This document shows positions 18,195 through 27,032 of a DNA stretch of 64,000 nt, in pieces. Both the position numbers and the translations under genes were made by a program. How positions within the stretch are numbered: position 1 is the stretch's first letter; each line of letters opens with the position of its first letter. Under the pieces are notes generated by a model. That model worked only from the letters and a program-made list of their open reading frames with translations, was not told where the DNA came from and made no database searches. Origin of the DNA: Verrucomicrobiaceae bacterium (GTDB lineage Bacteria > Verrucomicrobiota > Verrucomicrobiia > Verrucomicrobiales > Akkermansiaceae); NCBI GenBank assembly GCA_027484055.1, contig JAIXQH010000020.1:57640-121639 (forward strand), in the 5' to 3' direction.

Positions 18195-18914
18195 ATGAAA
18201 AATATTCTTACGTCATTGACATTCTTTATTGGAACTATTTGCGTTTCCGCAAATAGTATATCAAACCAATATTCAACTTCGGTATCGCGTTTCGGGCATT
18301 TGGCAAATTCTTGTATCGAGAATGGGCGACTATCTGGAAGTGAGTCTCTTGCTGAAATCGAAATTCAAATCGCTTCCCATTTTGATCTCGAATATTATAG
18401 CGTTTGCTCATACCTATTGGAGGGTTTCGGGTATTTTTATGAAGTGATCGATTCGAGTGATAATTCCGATTTTCGGCTTATTGCCTTTAGTTCTCCTCGC
18501 TCTGGTCCTACGGCGCAGAGAGATAAAATAAACGATTCCAAGCCAGATGAGGATAGATATGTTTTGATTTTTGATAAGAAGAATCGTCAATTTGTCGGCA
18601 CTTTTTACACAAAAGTAAATTTCGAGAATCGCATCGCAGAGCGAATGATCGATATCAATAAATCTAATGCTTTTGACTTTCCTGAATTAAAAAAACAGAA
18701 AGCACGGGCAAATGTCGGCGTATCTCATGCCGAGGGAGATGCTCCCAAAACAAATGGGGAATATACTTCTAGATCTGATTCATTGAATTCGAATCCAAAA
18801 AATGTTCAGATCGGTCATAAAAAAATATTGAATACGCGGATGGCGTGGATTGTCGGACTTACTGTAATTTTGATTTTTGTCGTGGTGAAAGTCTGCAAAA
18901 ATTCGCAGAGATGA
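18195..18914 (+). CDS. Small exported, membrane-anchored protein; candidate partner or immunity protein
   Basis: A 239-residue product starting one base after the stop of the 1284-codon gene. It has an N-terminal signal peptide (MKNILTSLTFFIGTICVSANS). The middle region of about residues 25-180 contains two Cys and a strand-rich stretch (DRYVLIFDKKNRQFVGTFYTK). A Ser/Asn-rich linker precedes a C-terminal membrane helix (MAWIVGLTVILIFVVVKV) with a basic end. I recognise no family. It shares the A+T-rich composition of the 3-prime third of the gene before it, so the two segments may have arrived together. A role as an immunity or anchoring partner is inferred only from this layout. Confidence 0.6.
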   Translation: MKNILTSLTFFIGTICVSANSISNQYSTSVSRFGHLANSCIENGRLSGSESLAEIEIQIASHFDLEYYSVCSYLLEGFGYFYEVIDSSDNSDFRLIAFSSPRSGPTAQRDKINDSKPDEDRYVLIFDKKNRQFVGTFYTKVNFENRIAERMIDINKSNAFDFPELKKQKARANVGVSHAEGDAPKTNGEYTSRSDSLNSNPKNVQIGHKKILNTRMAWIVGLTVILIFVVVKVCKNSQR

Positions 18915-18956
18915 TGATAAAAATTTGAACACTTTCCCTTTGTCTCTTACGAAATA

Positions 18957-19532
18957 ATGAATTTAATTAAACTATTGCCTTTTTTACTCACTCTCCAGAT
19001 GTCGTCAGCTTCGACGATCCTTTTTTCCTATATTGGTCTGGGTGAGGGCAGGGATGGTCTTGGGCAACCCTTTGTGTTTCTTATCGAAGGAGCGGAACCC
19101 GGTCGGGTGGATTTTGAAGGCCACCCATCAACCCTTGATCGCGCAGACATCACCCACTTTTCTTTTGCAGCGAGCCTTCCAGATAAAGATGCCTTTGGTA
19201 ATCCGGTGATCAGAATTGTAGAGTTCAGTGACCTACTTCTTTTTAATGCGAGTTCGTTTGATGCTGCTTACACAAACTTCGCACTGGTCAGTGAAACACT
19301 GTATTTCGCAACACCCGATCCGCTAAACAGTACAGATTGGAAAAACGGCCAAATGTTCAGATTCACCGTTTTCCCAGATCTTTCGGCGCGTCTTGAGGCC
19401 GTATCCGGCGGTTCTCCGTTAATCGTCTCCGAGGGAACCATTTCGCTTGTTCCTGAGCCTTCAGTCCTAGCGCTTACTGCCTGCGGTCTGGCGTTGCTGG
19501 GAGCCAGAAATCGCAAAATGGATCCGAAATAG
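18957..19532 (+). CDS. PEP-CTERM sorted exported protein
   Basis: A 191-residue protein with a short N-terminal signal (MNLIKLLPFLLTLQMSSA). Its C-terminal sorting signal is VPEPSVLALTACGLALLGARNRK, a Pro-Glu-Pro motif, a hydrophobic helix and a basic end. That is the tripartite PEP-CTERM signal handled by an exosortase in exopolysaccharide-producing bacteria. The body (about 130 residues, few Cys) has no recognised domain. No exosortase gene is in the window. It follows the metallopeptidase-like locus by 42 bp but has more intermediate base composition, so membership in the same unit is uncertain. Confidence 0.75.
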   Translation: MNLIKLLPFLLTLQMSSASTILFSYIGLGEGRDGLGQPFVFLIEGAEPGRVDFEGHPSTLDRADITHFSFAASLPDKDAFGNPVIRIVEFSDLLLFNASSFDAAYTNFALVSETLYFATPDPLNSTDWKNGQMFRFTVFPDLSARLEAVSGGSPLIVSEGTISLVPEPSVLALTACGLALLGARNRKMDPK

Positions 19533-19670
19533 ATTTAGAAAGGGGCCGATTCAGACAAAATTGTCTCCATGATTCACTGGCAGTCTTGAAGTTACGTTTA
19601 ACTAACAAACTTCAGCTTGCCATCATCGGGAAAATCCGCAGTCTCTTGACGATACTGAACCATTCATTTT

Positions 19671-20348
19671 ATGGAAACTTCCCCTACTCCAGCCCCAAAG
19701 AAAATTCAGCGTAGCGCCCAAGACAAAGTCATCGAAGCCTACATCAACGACTCCAAGAAATTTCTGAAAGTCGCCACCGAAGATCCCGAAGTTCGCCCCA
19801 TCCTAGAAGCTCACGGCTACGATGATGAGGAATTCACCCTAGGCAACGATCTGGCCAAAGCTGCTGGAAGAGCCTTTGAAGGCCGCGCAGCCGGAATGGG
19901 AAACCAGAAACTCACAGGTGCAACGCTGGGCGCTGCGATTAAGGCGGCCCGCAGTGACTATTCAGCATTCCGTGAGGTAGCCCGCGCCGCTTTTCCAGCG
20001 GATGCGGACCGCACGAGTCTGAGCCTCAAAGGTGATGTCCCTGACGACACGGGTCGTTTCATCACTCTTGCTGAAACCTCTTATGGCGCTGCTGGAAAAG
20101 ACCCCTTCAAAACTAAACTCACCAAGCGTGGCTATCCGGTGTCACGTCTCAGCGGCTTGCTTGAAAAGCTCGACGACCTCACGAGCACCGGAGGGGAGCA
20201 GGACCAAGCACAAGGTGGAGCCATCGACGATACCAGTGAGCGGGATGCCGCTTATGCAGCTCTCAAAGAATTCATGAAAGAGCTGAAAGGCACAGCCCGT
20301 GGCGCACTCAAAGGGAAAAACGGATTGCTCGCGAAGCTGGAGCTTTGA
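19671..20348 (+). CDS. Hypothetical helical protein
   Basis: A 225-residue soluble protein with no signal peptide, rich in Lys, Asp, Glu and Ala and predicted to be mostly helical (KVIEAYINDSKKFLKVA, AAYAALKEFMKELKGTARGALKGKNGLLAKLEL). It contains a Gly/Ala-rich middle (AAGRAFEGRAAGMGNQKLTGATLGAAIKAA). I do not recognise a family or catalytic motif. It is flanked by non-coding DNA on both sides and followed by a good intrinsic terminator, so it is probably a single-gene unit. Confidence 0.65.
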   Translation: METSPTPAPKKIQRSAQDKVIEAYINDSKKFLKVATEDPEVRPILEAHGYDDEEFTLGNDLAKAAGRAFEGRAAGMGNQKLTGATLGAAIKAARSDYSAFREVARAAFPADADRTSLSLKGDVPDDTGRFITLAETSYGAAGKDPFKTKLTKRGYPVSRLSGLLEKLDDLTSTGGEQDQAQGGAIDDTSERDAAYAALKEFMKELKGTARGALKGKNGLLAKLEL

Positions 20349-20399
20349 GGGAATTCCTATCTCAGGTCAGAAGCGACCTTACGCAGCAGCTTCATGTGG

Positions 20400-20424
20400 A
20401 AAAGGGGCCTAATGGTCCCTTTTT
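20400..20424 (+). terminator. Intrinsic terminator after the 225-residue protein gene
   Basis: A ten-base stem AAAAGGGGCC (20400-20409) pairs with GGTCCCTTTT (20414-20423), with one G-T wobble and a TAAT loop. The right arm ends in a run of five T on the plus strand. Confidence 0.75.
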
Positions 20425-20543
20425 CTTCGTCAGGACATTGCTTCGGAGAAAAGCAAAATATGCACAGTCCCTAGCAGTCCATCAGTGGCTTGTGGGTGGA
20501 GAATGGATGACACTTGCGTCGCAATTTGAAACCAAACACCACG

Positions 20544-21494
20544 ATGAAACCAATCCTCACTTCACTCAGTTCACTCGGTCTTTTCACTTCGGTGGCACTG
20601 GCGGGTTCCGTCATTTCCGGCACCAGTTCGCCAAACGCCAACGATGGTTTCGCCGACGCCCGTCGTCCCATCAGCAACCCGACCTTGTTCGATCTCGCAC
20701 TACCGACCACCAACGTACACCCGCTATTTCTCTATCACGTCTTGCCCGATCAAATTCACGCAGCAAACACCAAGGTTCCGCTTGGCGGCGATGTCGAACT
20801 TTATGCCCTCCAATTTGAGTATGCATTGAGCGACCGCCTTTCCATCGTCGCGACAAAAGACGGCTATGTGAACATCAACTCGGACAGCACCAGCGTCCTG
20901 AGCGATCAAGACGGCTTTGCCAACCTCGGCGCGGGATTGAAATATGCCTTCATCCTCGATCCCATCTCGAAAACGGCCCTGAGTGGCTCGGCCACCTTTG
21001 AACTTCCGACGGGTAATAGCGATGTGTTCCAGGGTGAGGGCGATGGTCTCGTCAACCTCATCGGCACGGGACTGAAGTTGGTGGACCAATGGCAATTCGC
21101 CGGAGCTGTTGGCTTGCAGGTCCCATTTTCCGACCAGCAATCGACGGAAGGCTGGGTGAGCACTCATGTCAGCTACGAGGTATGCAGTTGGTTCATTCCT
21201 CTGGTGGAGATGAACTGGTTCCATGTGCTGGACGCAGGAAATGGCGCGGGGAATTTCCCCTCACAAGTCGGTGGTGCTGTGCCGGCGGTGATCGAGTTTG
21301 AAGGCGGGGATCTTTTCAACCTCGGTGCGGCGAATGCGGGAAACAATCGCGACCTCGTGACGGTGGCAGTCGGCTTTCGCTCACGTTTGACTGACTCGGT
21401 CGATCTCGGCCTAGCCTATGAAATCCCAGTGACCGATGACGAAGCCAGCCTGATGGAAAAACGCGTCACCTTGGATCTGGTTTGGAAATTTTAA
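20544..21494 (+). CDS. Outer-membrane beta-barrel (porin-like) protein
   Basis: A 316-residue exported protein from ATG 20544 (MKPILTSLSSLGLFTSVALAGS, a clean signal peptide). The upstream in-frame start at 20514 would add ten polar residues before it. The mature part is a series of short amphipathic strands separated by Gly/Asn/Asp turns (ALSDRLSIVATKDGYVNI, FANLGAGLKYAFIL, SGSATFELPTGNS), and it ends with Phe (RVTLDLVWKF), the usual C-terminal signal for barrel insertion. It resembles transporter-type barrels of the phenol-degradation meta-pathway family. The cargo is unknown, and a LamB- or OprB-type match is not evident. Confidence 0.75.
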   Translation: MKPILTSLSSLGLFTSVALAGSVISGTSSPNANDGFADARRPISNPTLFDLALPTTNVHPLFLYHVLPDQIHAANTKVPLGGDVELYALQFEYALSDRLSIVATKDGYVNINSDSTSVLSDQDGFANLGAGLKYAFILDPISKTALSGSATFELPTGNSDVFQGEGDGLVNLIGTGLKLVDQWQFAGAVGLQVPFSDQQSTEGWVSTHVSYEVCSWFIPLVEMNWFHVLDAGNGAGNFPSQVGGAVPAVIEFEGGDLFNLGAANAGNNRDLVTVAVGFRSRLTDSVDLGLAYEIPVTDDEASLMEKRVTLDLVWKF

Positions 21495-21525
21495 CGGAAA
21501 GCGGAAGATAGGCGGTTCCGTCTCA

Positions 21526-21559
21526 CAAAAAAAGCCGCCCGCTCGGGTGAGTGGGCGGC
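21526..21559 (-). terminator. Intrinsic terminator for the TPR gene (minus strand)
   Basis: The stem GCCGCCCGCTC (21534-21544) and GAGTGGGCGGC (21549-21559) has one G-T wobble and a GGGT loop. The plus-strand A-run at 21526-21533 becomes a U-run after the hairpin when read on the minus strand. It lies between two convergent genes and may slow readthrough from both, but the U-run serves only the minus strand. Confidence 0.75.
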
Positions 21560-21579
21560 CATGATCCGGGTGGGCAGGA

Positions 21580-22962
21580 TCAGGTGTATGAGGATTCCAC
21601 GCGAGTGGCCACGTCGCGGTAGCCGTAGTCCACTTCGTAAATTTGCTTGAAGCAGTCGAGCGCGGAGGTCTTGTCTCCCATCTCGCCATGGATCAGGCCT
21701 TTTTCGTAGAGAACTTCCTTCTTCGTGTTGTCCATGGCGATGAGGTCGGCCAGGGCGTCTGAAAGCTGCTTGATCGCAAGGTCCATCATGCCCTTGGCGC
21801 GGAAGGTCCGGGCAAGCAGTAGGAGAACTTTGGTGCGGATGTGGGGATTCCGAGTCGCCTGCTGGAGATGCGGGATCGCGGCACTGTGGTCGCCGGAGTT
21901 GTAGAGTGCGGAGCCGAGCTCGAAGCGGAGTTGGGGGTCGGTCGGGTTTTGATCGACGCGTCTCTGGGCGTCTTGGACTTGTTCGGCCAGGCGGTCCGCC
22001 TTGCGGGCGTTGAGCGCGGCTTGGAGTTCGGCATTCTCTGGGTCGGCGGCAGCGGCGGCCTCAAGGTTTTTCATGTCACTCTCAAGCGCACGGTCTTTCA
22101 TGGCGGCGGCCTTGGTGGCGAGTGCGACGTCGCCATTGCTCAGGGTGTGCGCCCAGCTGTAGAAGGTGTGGGCGTTGTGCCAGTCTTCGAGTTGCTCGTA
22201 GAGGCCGGCGAGTTCCTTCGCGGTGAAGAGTTGGTTCGGATCGAGATTGTATTTTTCGATGACCTTGTCGCGGCGCTCTTCGAGCTGCTCGCGGGTGAGA
22301 CCGGTGCGGGCTGCTTTTTCCAGCTCCTCGTTCTCGGCGCTGTTCTTCATGAGCGAGCGCATGTCGGCATTTTCATCCCACTTTTGCTTCTGCATGGAGG
22401 CGCGGGCTGAGCAGTCCTTGGAGCCACGGATGGCGGCACCGTCAGTGGGGTGGTGCTTGATGATGTCGTTGTAAACTTCCGAAGCGAGCATCGGTTGTTC
22501 ACGGGAAATGTAGAATTCGGCGAGCTTGTGGAGGAGCTTGGCGTTTTCCGGGCTGCCCTTGCGCACGGTCTCGAGGGCGAAGGCGGCGGATTCGAATAGA
22601 TCGAGGCGGATGAAGGTGTCGAACAAGAGGTCGTTCGCCTGGTCGTTGAAGGGATCTTTTTCGAGTTCCTTTTCAATGAGTGGGACCGTGCCGGCTGGGT
22701 CTTTTTTCGCGGCACTTGCGAGTTTCATCATGCCCATGCCGCCACCGCCGAAGAGGCCGGCTTTCTTTTTGACATTCCCGGCGAGTTGGAATTCGCATTT
22801 GCGGAGCATTTTACGCCCTTCGAGAAATCCGGGTGCATCTTTGAGGACGGCTTGGAGAAGGCTGACTCCGTAGGTGAGATTGGCAGTTTGAACGGCCGTG
22901 ATGGCTTTGAGCCATAGAGGCTTAAGGTTCGGCGGGAGTTCTTTTTCGGTGATCTCGGGCAT
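21580..22962 (-). CDS. Tetratricopeptide-repeat protein
   Basis: A 460-residue protein from ATG 22962 (MPEITEKELPPNLKPLWLKA). The longer frame upstream reads like non-coding sequence. It has no signal peptide. Helical repeats run through it with TPR-like spacing (AKLLHKLAEFYISREQPMLASEVYNDII, PQLRFELGSALYNSGDHSAAIPHLQQAT, EVLYEKGLIHGEMGDKTSALDCFKQIY). A Gly-rich segment GLFGGGGMGMM sits near residue 75, and a charged coiled-coil-like stretch lies in the middle (residues of about 200-320). TPR proteins act as scaffolds, and no partner is evident from the neighbourhood. Confidence 0.8.
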   Translation of the reverse strand: MPEITEKELPPNLKPLWLKAITAVQTANLTYGVSLLQAVLKDAPGFLEGRKMLRKCEFQLAGNVKKKAGLFGGGGMGMMKLASAAKKDPAGTVPLIEKELEKDPFNDQANDLLFDTFIRLDLFESAAFALETVRKGSPENAKLLHKLAEFYISREQPMLASEVYNDIIKHHPTDGAAIRGSKDCSARASMQKQKWDENADMRSLMKNSAENEELEKAARTGLTREQLEERRDKVIEKYNLDPNQLFTAKELAGLYEQLEDWHNAHTFYSWAHTLSNGDVALATKAAAMKDRALESDMKNLEAAAAADPENAELQAALNARKADRLAEQVQDAQRRVDQNPTDPQLRFELGSALYNSGDHSAAIPHLQQATRNPHIRTKVLLLLARTFRAKGMMDLAIKQLSDALADLIAMDNTKKEVLYEKGLIHGEMGDKTSALDCFKQIYEVDYGYRDVATRVESSYT

Positions 22963-23185
22963 GGCGTGTAGAATGAGGCGGTTTTTTGGCAATGGACCAC
23001 AAAGACGTGGCTGCGTGCGCGAAAGTGGAGTCTGACTTGAGCCTTGGCAAGCATGCGGTGCACGAGAAAACCCTTGAATGCAGAAAACTGGCACTTTTTG
23101 GCATTGATGGCAGTCACATGATGCGATACCTCAGCGCCGCAACCGTTCCATTTAGCTCTGGCGGTTCGTTTTATCTCAATTACCT

Positions 23186-23479
23186 ATGCCTCCTCGCCCC
23201 AAGAACACTGGACGTCGCAACAATCGCAATCGTTATGGTCCGCCGAAGCGCTCCACGAAGGACGAGGAGGAAAAAGCCGTGGAGGTGGATGGTGAAATTT
23301 CCTCCGTGCTTGCTGGCACGATGTTCCGTGTGAAGCTGGAAAGCGGCCACGAGGTTCTGGCGCACATTTCCGGTAAGATGCGGAAGCGCTTCATCCGCCT
23401 CGTGGTGGGCGATAAGGTGAAAATGGAAATGTCGCCTTACGATTTGACGAAGGCGCGCATTGTTTTCCGGCTGAGTTAA
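23186..23479 (+). CDS. infA: Translation initiation factor IF-1 with basic N-terminal extension
   Basis: IF-1 binds the 30S A site during initiation. The OB-fold core from about residue 30 onward matches the family: [56 protein letters not shown], ending KARIVF. The protein is 97 residues, about 25 longer than the usual 72. The extra part is a basic N-terminal tail ([19 protein letters not shown]) that could contact rRNA. The gene stands alone and is not in a ribosomal protein operon. Its stop overlaps the stop of convergent scpA by 3 bases. Confidence 0.93.
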   Translation: MPPRPKNTGRRNNRNRYGPPKRSTKDEEEKAVEVDGEISSVLAGTMFRVKLESGHEVLAHISGKMRKRFIRLVVGDKVKMEMSPYDLTKARIVFRLS

Positions 23480-24270
23480 TACGAGTCGATCTCGGCAGCT
23501 TCGAGCGCGGCGACGGATTGGTTGCTGCGTCTTTCGATGACGATGTCGCCGAGAAGCTCGTTCTGGCGCACAACGAATTGGTTCAATTTCATCAATTCCA
23601 GCAGGGCGAGAAAGGTGACGATGACTTCTGCCTTGGTCGTGGCGTCTTGGAATAGCTCTTCAAAACGCCGAATCTGCCCCGGTGAGAAATGGCCGAGAAG
23701 CAGCTCGATTTTGTCCGAAACGGTGTAGCGGTCGTCGATGATGTCGCCGAAGTCATGCGACTCTTCGAAGCGCTTGAGCACATTCTGAAACGCGCGGATG
23801 AGATCGAAGATCGAGACTTCCGCCAAGGTGGCGGGTTCTTCGGCAGGTAGTTCTGAAGGGTCGGGCTGGTGCGCGAAGCGCCCTTCTTGTTCCTGCTCGC
23901 GGAGGCAGAGAAAGCCAGCGGCATCTTTGAATTTTTTATACTCGATAAGCTGCCGAATCAGTTCCCAGCGTGGATCGTCGTCCTCCGCATCCTCTTCAGG
24001 TGGCTGGTCCACGCGTGGCAAGAGGGTCCGGCTTTTTAAGTACATTAAATTCGCCGCCATCACGATGAACTCGGAGGCGAGGTCGATGTTGAGCAGCTTA
24101 AAGGTGTTGATGTAGTCCAAATACTGCCGAGTGATGCGCTCGATGGAGATGCTGTGAATGTCCACCTCATCTCGTTTGATGAGGTAAAGAAGGAGGTCGA
24201 GTGGACCCTCGAAAATTTCCAGACGGACTTTGTAATCGTTTGCTTCCACAGCGCGTTGGTAGATGGGCAT
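23476..24270 (-). CDS. scpA: Segregation and condensation protein A (kleisin)
   Basis: A 264-residue kleisin from ATG 24270 ([31 protein letters not shown]). ScpA bridges SMC heads with ScpB for chromosome condensation and segregation. The N-terminal family text [31 protein letters not shown] and the helical [12 protein letters not shown] are clear, and the C-terminal winged-helix contains [15 protein letters not shown] long acidic and Gln/Glu-rich linker lies in between. scpB, often adjacent, is not seen here. The gene overlaps infA tail to tail. Confidence 0.93.
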   Translation of the reverse strand: MPIYQRAVEANDYKVRLEIFEGPLDLLLYLIKRDEVDIHSISIERITRQYLDYINTFKLLNIDLASEFIVMAANLMYLKSRTLLPRVDQPPEEDAEDDDPRWELIRQLIEYKKFKDAAGFLCLREQEQEGRFAHQPDPSELPAEEPATLAEVSIFDLIRAFQNVLKRFEESHDFGDIIDDRYTVSDKIELLLGHFSPGQIRRFEELFQDATTKAEVIVTFLALLELMKLNQFVVRQNELLGDIVIERRSNQSVAALEAAEIDSY

Positions 24271-24351
24271 ACGCGAATGCGCGAGGGTAAATTCTCCTCG
24301 CCTATCCAAGGGGCACAGGGTTTATTTGCGGCGTAAGGGATTTTTCATTTT

Positions 24352-25998
24352 ATGGAGTTAGAGCAATCAAAGGATTTCAACGATCGCCTCGGCCAATGGG
24401 TGGCCAACCAAGGGTTTTGGTTTCAATTGCGTTATTCGATGTCCGGCACCGGGGACGTGGGCAGCGCGTTATTCCACCTACTGAAGTTGCTGTTTCGGGT
24501 GGGGATTTTCATCCTCATCCTGGCCATCGGTAGTCTGGTCTATTTGGTGAAACGGCCGGGGACCAAGGGCTTTCGTGAGAATTTCGTCGCATCCCTGACG
24601 GAGGGGCTTTCTGCTTCAAAAACCGAAATCAGCAATGTCGTTCGTGATCAAGGATTGTTTAATATCAACAAGCTCACCTGCACCGGCAATGAAGATTCCT
24701 TCTACACGAAGCTCGAAGCCCGCAACATCCGTGGCAAGATGGGGATCATCGATGGAGTCATCGGCAATTGGAACCTAGGAGTCGTCACTATTTTCAAACT
24801 CAACCTCGACCTAAATGCGGGTGCCGATGATGCGAAATCTGCGGCCAATATCGGAAAATCTCTCTTTAAGCATTCGGCTCATGTGGAGCTTTCATCGCTC
24901 GATATCACCGACGCCACCCTGCATTGGGGCTACTCAGAGCGGACAAATGGTGCCGTTGAAAATAGTAATTTGAAAATTCAGCGCTTGCCTGGGCTCATGA
25001 AGCTGTCCTTCAAAGGCGGCACTTTTTCGCAAAACTGGCTAAGAAAACTCGATATCGTTGAAATGGTGATCGATTGCACGCCGGAGGGCCTCACCTTCGA
25101 GAAGGCTCTATTTCGTCAGGGCGCGGCGACGGTCGATTTTTCCGGGCTTAAAGTGGTGGGGGGAGAGCGTCCCACCGTGAGCGGGCTGGTGAAGATACGG
25201 AGGCTCCTTCTAGACGACATCTTACCCAGCATCGCGAGGACCTTCGTAGAAGGCTCGATTTCCGGCGACTTCAAGGTCTCTGGATCGACCAACTCCGTCG
25301 AAGGCATCGGATTTGACGGGCAAGTGCTTATGGATGGTCAAGATAGCATCACCGTCCGCGAAAGATTGCCCATCTTAAAGGCACTTTCTGATGTGGACTA
25401 TGTTCGTAATTATTACCGGATCAATTTCAGAGGCGGAGCCTTCCAGCTCAAGACCACAAGTGGGGAGCTGACCATTTCAGAGCTTAAGTTAAAATCGGAT
25501 GATGAGATCTCCATGGACGGCCACCTTCGCGTCAGACTCCCGACTGCCGAAGAGGCCAAAGCCGCCCTCCAAAAAAATCAGGCGTCCAAAGGCGGCTCTG
25601 ACGACCAGGACAAAGAAGAAGCTGAACCCAAGGCGACCGTGAAGAAAGACGATGTCATGTTCACACTCGCGCAAGCCGCTAAAAACGCTAAGCGAGCCAA
25701 AGAATTGGCGAATGTTGGCGGCAAATCGACCTTAAATAGTGAGTCTCTGAGCGATGCCGCTGCCGCTCGACTGATCGCCGAGCAAGCGTCAGATCGTTTG
25801 GCGAAGAGTTTGCTCTACGAGGGGGAATTTCAAATCACCCTGCCTCCCGATGCCTTCGAGCTCGCCCCCAAGCTGATGGAAAAATTTCCGGTCGACCCTA
25901 AAACCGGAAGAATTCCCTTCACCATTCCACTTGCAGGAGACCTCTTCGAACTCACCGGCACCCAGGCCAAGGAGATCTACCAGCTCAGAAGCCACTGA
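24352..25998 (+). CDS. Membrane-anchored AsmA-like protein, uncertain
   Basis: A 548-residue protein with one N-terminal membrane helix (about residues 48-68, LFRVGIFILILAIGSLVYLV). A long periplasmic part is built of short beta-strands (NGAVENSNLKIQRLPGLMKLSF, EGSISGDFKVSGSTNSVEGIGFDGQV, GGAFQLKTTSGELTISELKLKSDDEISMDGHLRVRLP). That pattern of strand-rich, gradually twisting segments resembles AsmA/TamB-like envelope proteins involved in lipid transport or outer-membrane assembly. A charged Lys/Glu/Asp linker (residues of about 400-440) interrupts it. The AsmA suggestion rests on overall pattern and not on a firm motif match. Confidence 0.65.
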   Translation: MELEQSKDFNDRLGQWVANQGFWFQLRYSMSGTGDVGSALFHLLKLLFRVGIFILILAIGSLVYLVKRPGTKGFRENFVASLTEGLSASKTEISNVVRDQGLFNINKLTCTGNEDSFYTKLEARNIRGKMGIIDGVIGNWNLGVVTIFKLNLDLNAGADDAKSAANIGKSLFKHSAHVELSSLDITDATLHWGYSERTNGAVENSNLKIQRLPGLMKLSFKGGTFSQNWLRKLDIVEMVIDCTPEGLTFEKALFRQGAATVDFSGLKVVGGERPTVSGLVKIRRLLLDDILPSIARTFVEGSISGDFKVSGSTNSVEGIGFDGQVLMDGQDSITVRERLPILKALSDVDYVRNYYRINFRGGAFQLKTTSGELTISELKLKSDDEISMDGHLRVRLPTAEEAKAALQKNQASKGGSDDQDKEEAEPKATVKKDDVMFTLAQAAKNAKRAKELANVGGKSTLNSESLSDAAAARLIAEQASDRLAKSLLYEGEFQITLPPDAFELAPKLMEKFPVDPKTGRIPFTIPLAGDLFELTGTQAKEIYQLRSH

Positions 25999-26005
25999 CC
26001 GTAGC

Positions 26006-26911
26006 TCATGCGCCTTTCGTCAGCCCGAGACTGTTGAAAATTTCCCGAGTCGCGTGGCTTTTATTGAGCGTGTAGAAATGAATCCCGTCCACGCCTTCGT
26101 TGAGAAGCCCGGCGCACTGCTCGGCAGCATAGTGGATTCCCACCCGCTCGACCGCCTCTGGCCCAGATTTTGCACGATCCAGCGCCCGGATCAATTTAGC
26201 CGGGTAGCGTGCTCCGGCGGCTAGCTCCGCCATGCGTTTCATGCCGCTAAGCGATGTCACCGGCATTACCCCTGCGATGATTGGCACCGTGATCCCCGCC
26301 AGTTCACACCGATCCCGAAAATCCAAGAAATCGTGATTATCGAAAAACAACTGGGTGCAAATGTAGTCCGCTCCGGCATCCACCTTGGCCTTTAAGAAAT
26401 CCAACTCATCCACCCGGTTCGGCGTCGTCGGGTGCCCTTCAGGAAATCCCGCCACCCCGATTCCGAAGCCGCGCGGGTCGGGATGTGCGCCAGAATCATT
26501 GAACTTGCGGATGAAATGGACCAAATCCGCCGCATAGCGAAATCCACTTTCCGACCAATCGTAATTCGGCTGATCTCGCGGTGGATCTCCCCGCAAGGCC
26601 AGAATGTTGCTCACTCCGGCAGCGGCGTAGCGGGTCAAAATTTCATGCACCTCCTGCTCAGAATGCCCCACACAAGTCAAATGTGGAACCGGCGGGATCG
26701 AGGTGGTCTTCTTGATCCGCTCGACGAGATCATGAGTCAGTTCTCTCGTGCCTCCGCCCGCACCATACGTCACCGACACGAAGGTCGGGGCCAGTGGCTC
26801 CAACTCACGGATCGCTTGATACAGGTCCTCCCACGCAGCAGCACTCCGCGGTGGAAAAAACTCAAATGACAGCGAGGGCTTGGAATCGTGAAGAATATCG
26901 CGGATGTGCAT
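26006..26911 (-). CDS. metF: 5,10-methylenetetrahydrofolate reductase
   Basis: Flavoenzyme making 5-methyl-THF for methionine synthesis. The start is taken as ATG 26911 (MHIRDILHDSKPSLSFEFFPPRS, 301 residues). A TTG seven codons further upstream is possible. Family motifs are all present: SFEFFPPRS near the N-terminus, FVSVTYGAGGG, ILALRGDPP, GFPEGHP, GADYICTQLFFDN and PIIAGVMPV. The length is typical of the bacterial single-domain enzyme. It converges on the AsmA-like gene with a 7-bp gap. No methionine-pathway neighbour or SAM riboswitch was recognised in the short upstream region. Confidence 0.95.
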   Translation of the reverse strand: MHIRDILHDSKPSLSFEFFPPRSAAAWEDLYQAIRELEPLAPTFVSVTYGAGGGTRELTHDLVERIKKTTSIPPVPHLTCVGHSEQEVHEILTRYAAAGVSNILALRGDPPRDQPNYDWSESGFRYAADLVHFIRKFNDSGAHPDPRGFGIGVAGFPEGHPTTPNRVDELDFLKAKVDAGADYICTQLFFDNHDFLDFRDRCELAGITVPIIAGVMPVTSLSGMKRMAELAAGARYPAKLIRALDRAKSGPEAVERVGIHYAAEQCAGLLNEGVDGIHFYTLNKSHATREIFNSLGLTKGA

Positions 26912-27032
26912 GACGGAATGTTGGTAGAGCAAACTGCACTTTCCAATGCATGAATCGAAACTTTTTCAGAAAATCGGAGTTTCTCCTGCAGTTCGCTAAG
27001 CCAAGTGCCTACAAAATTTCTCCAAACTGCCC

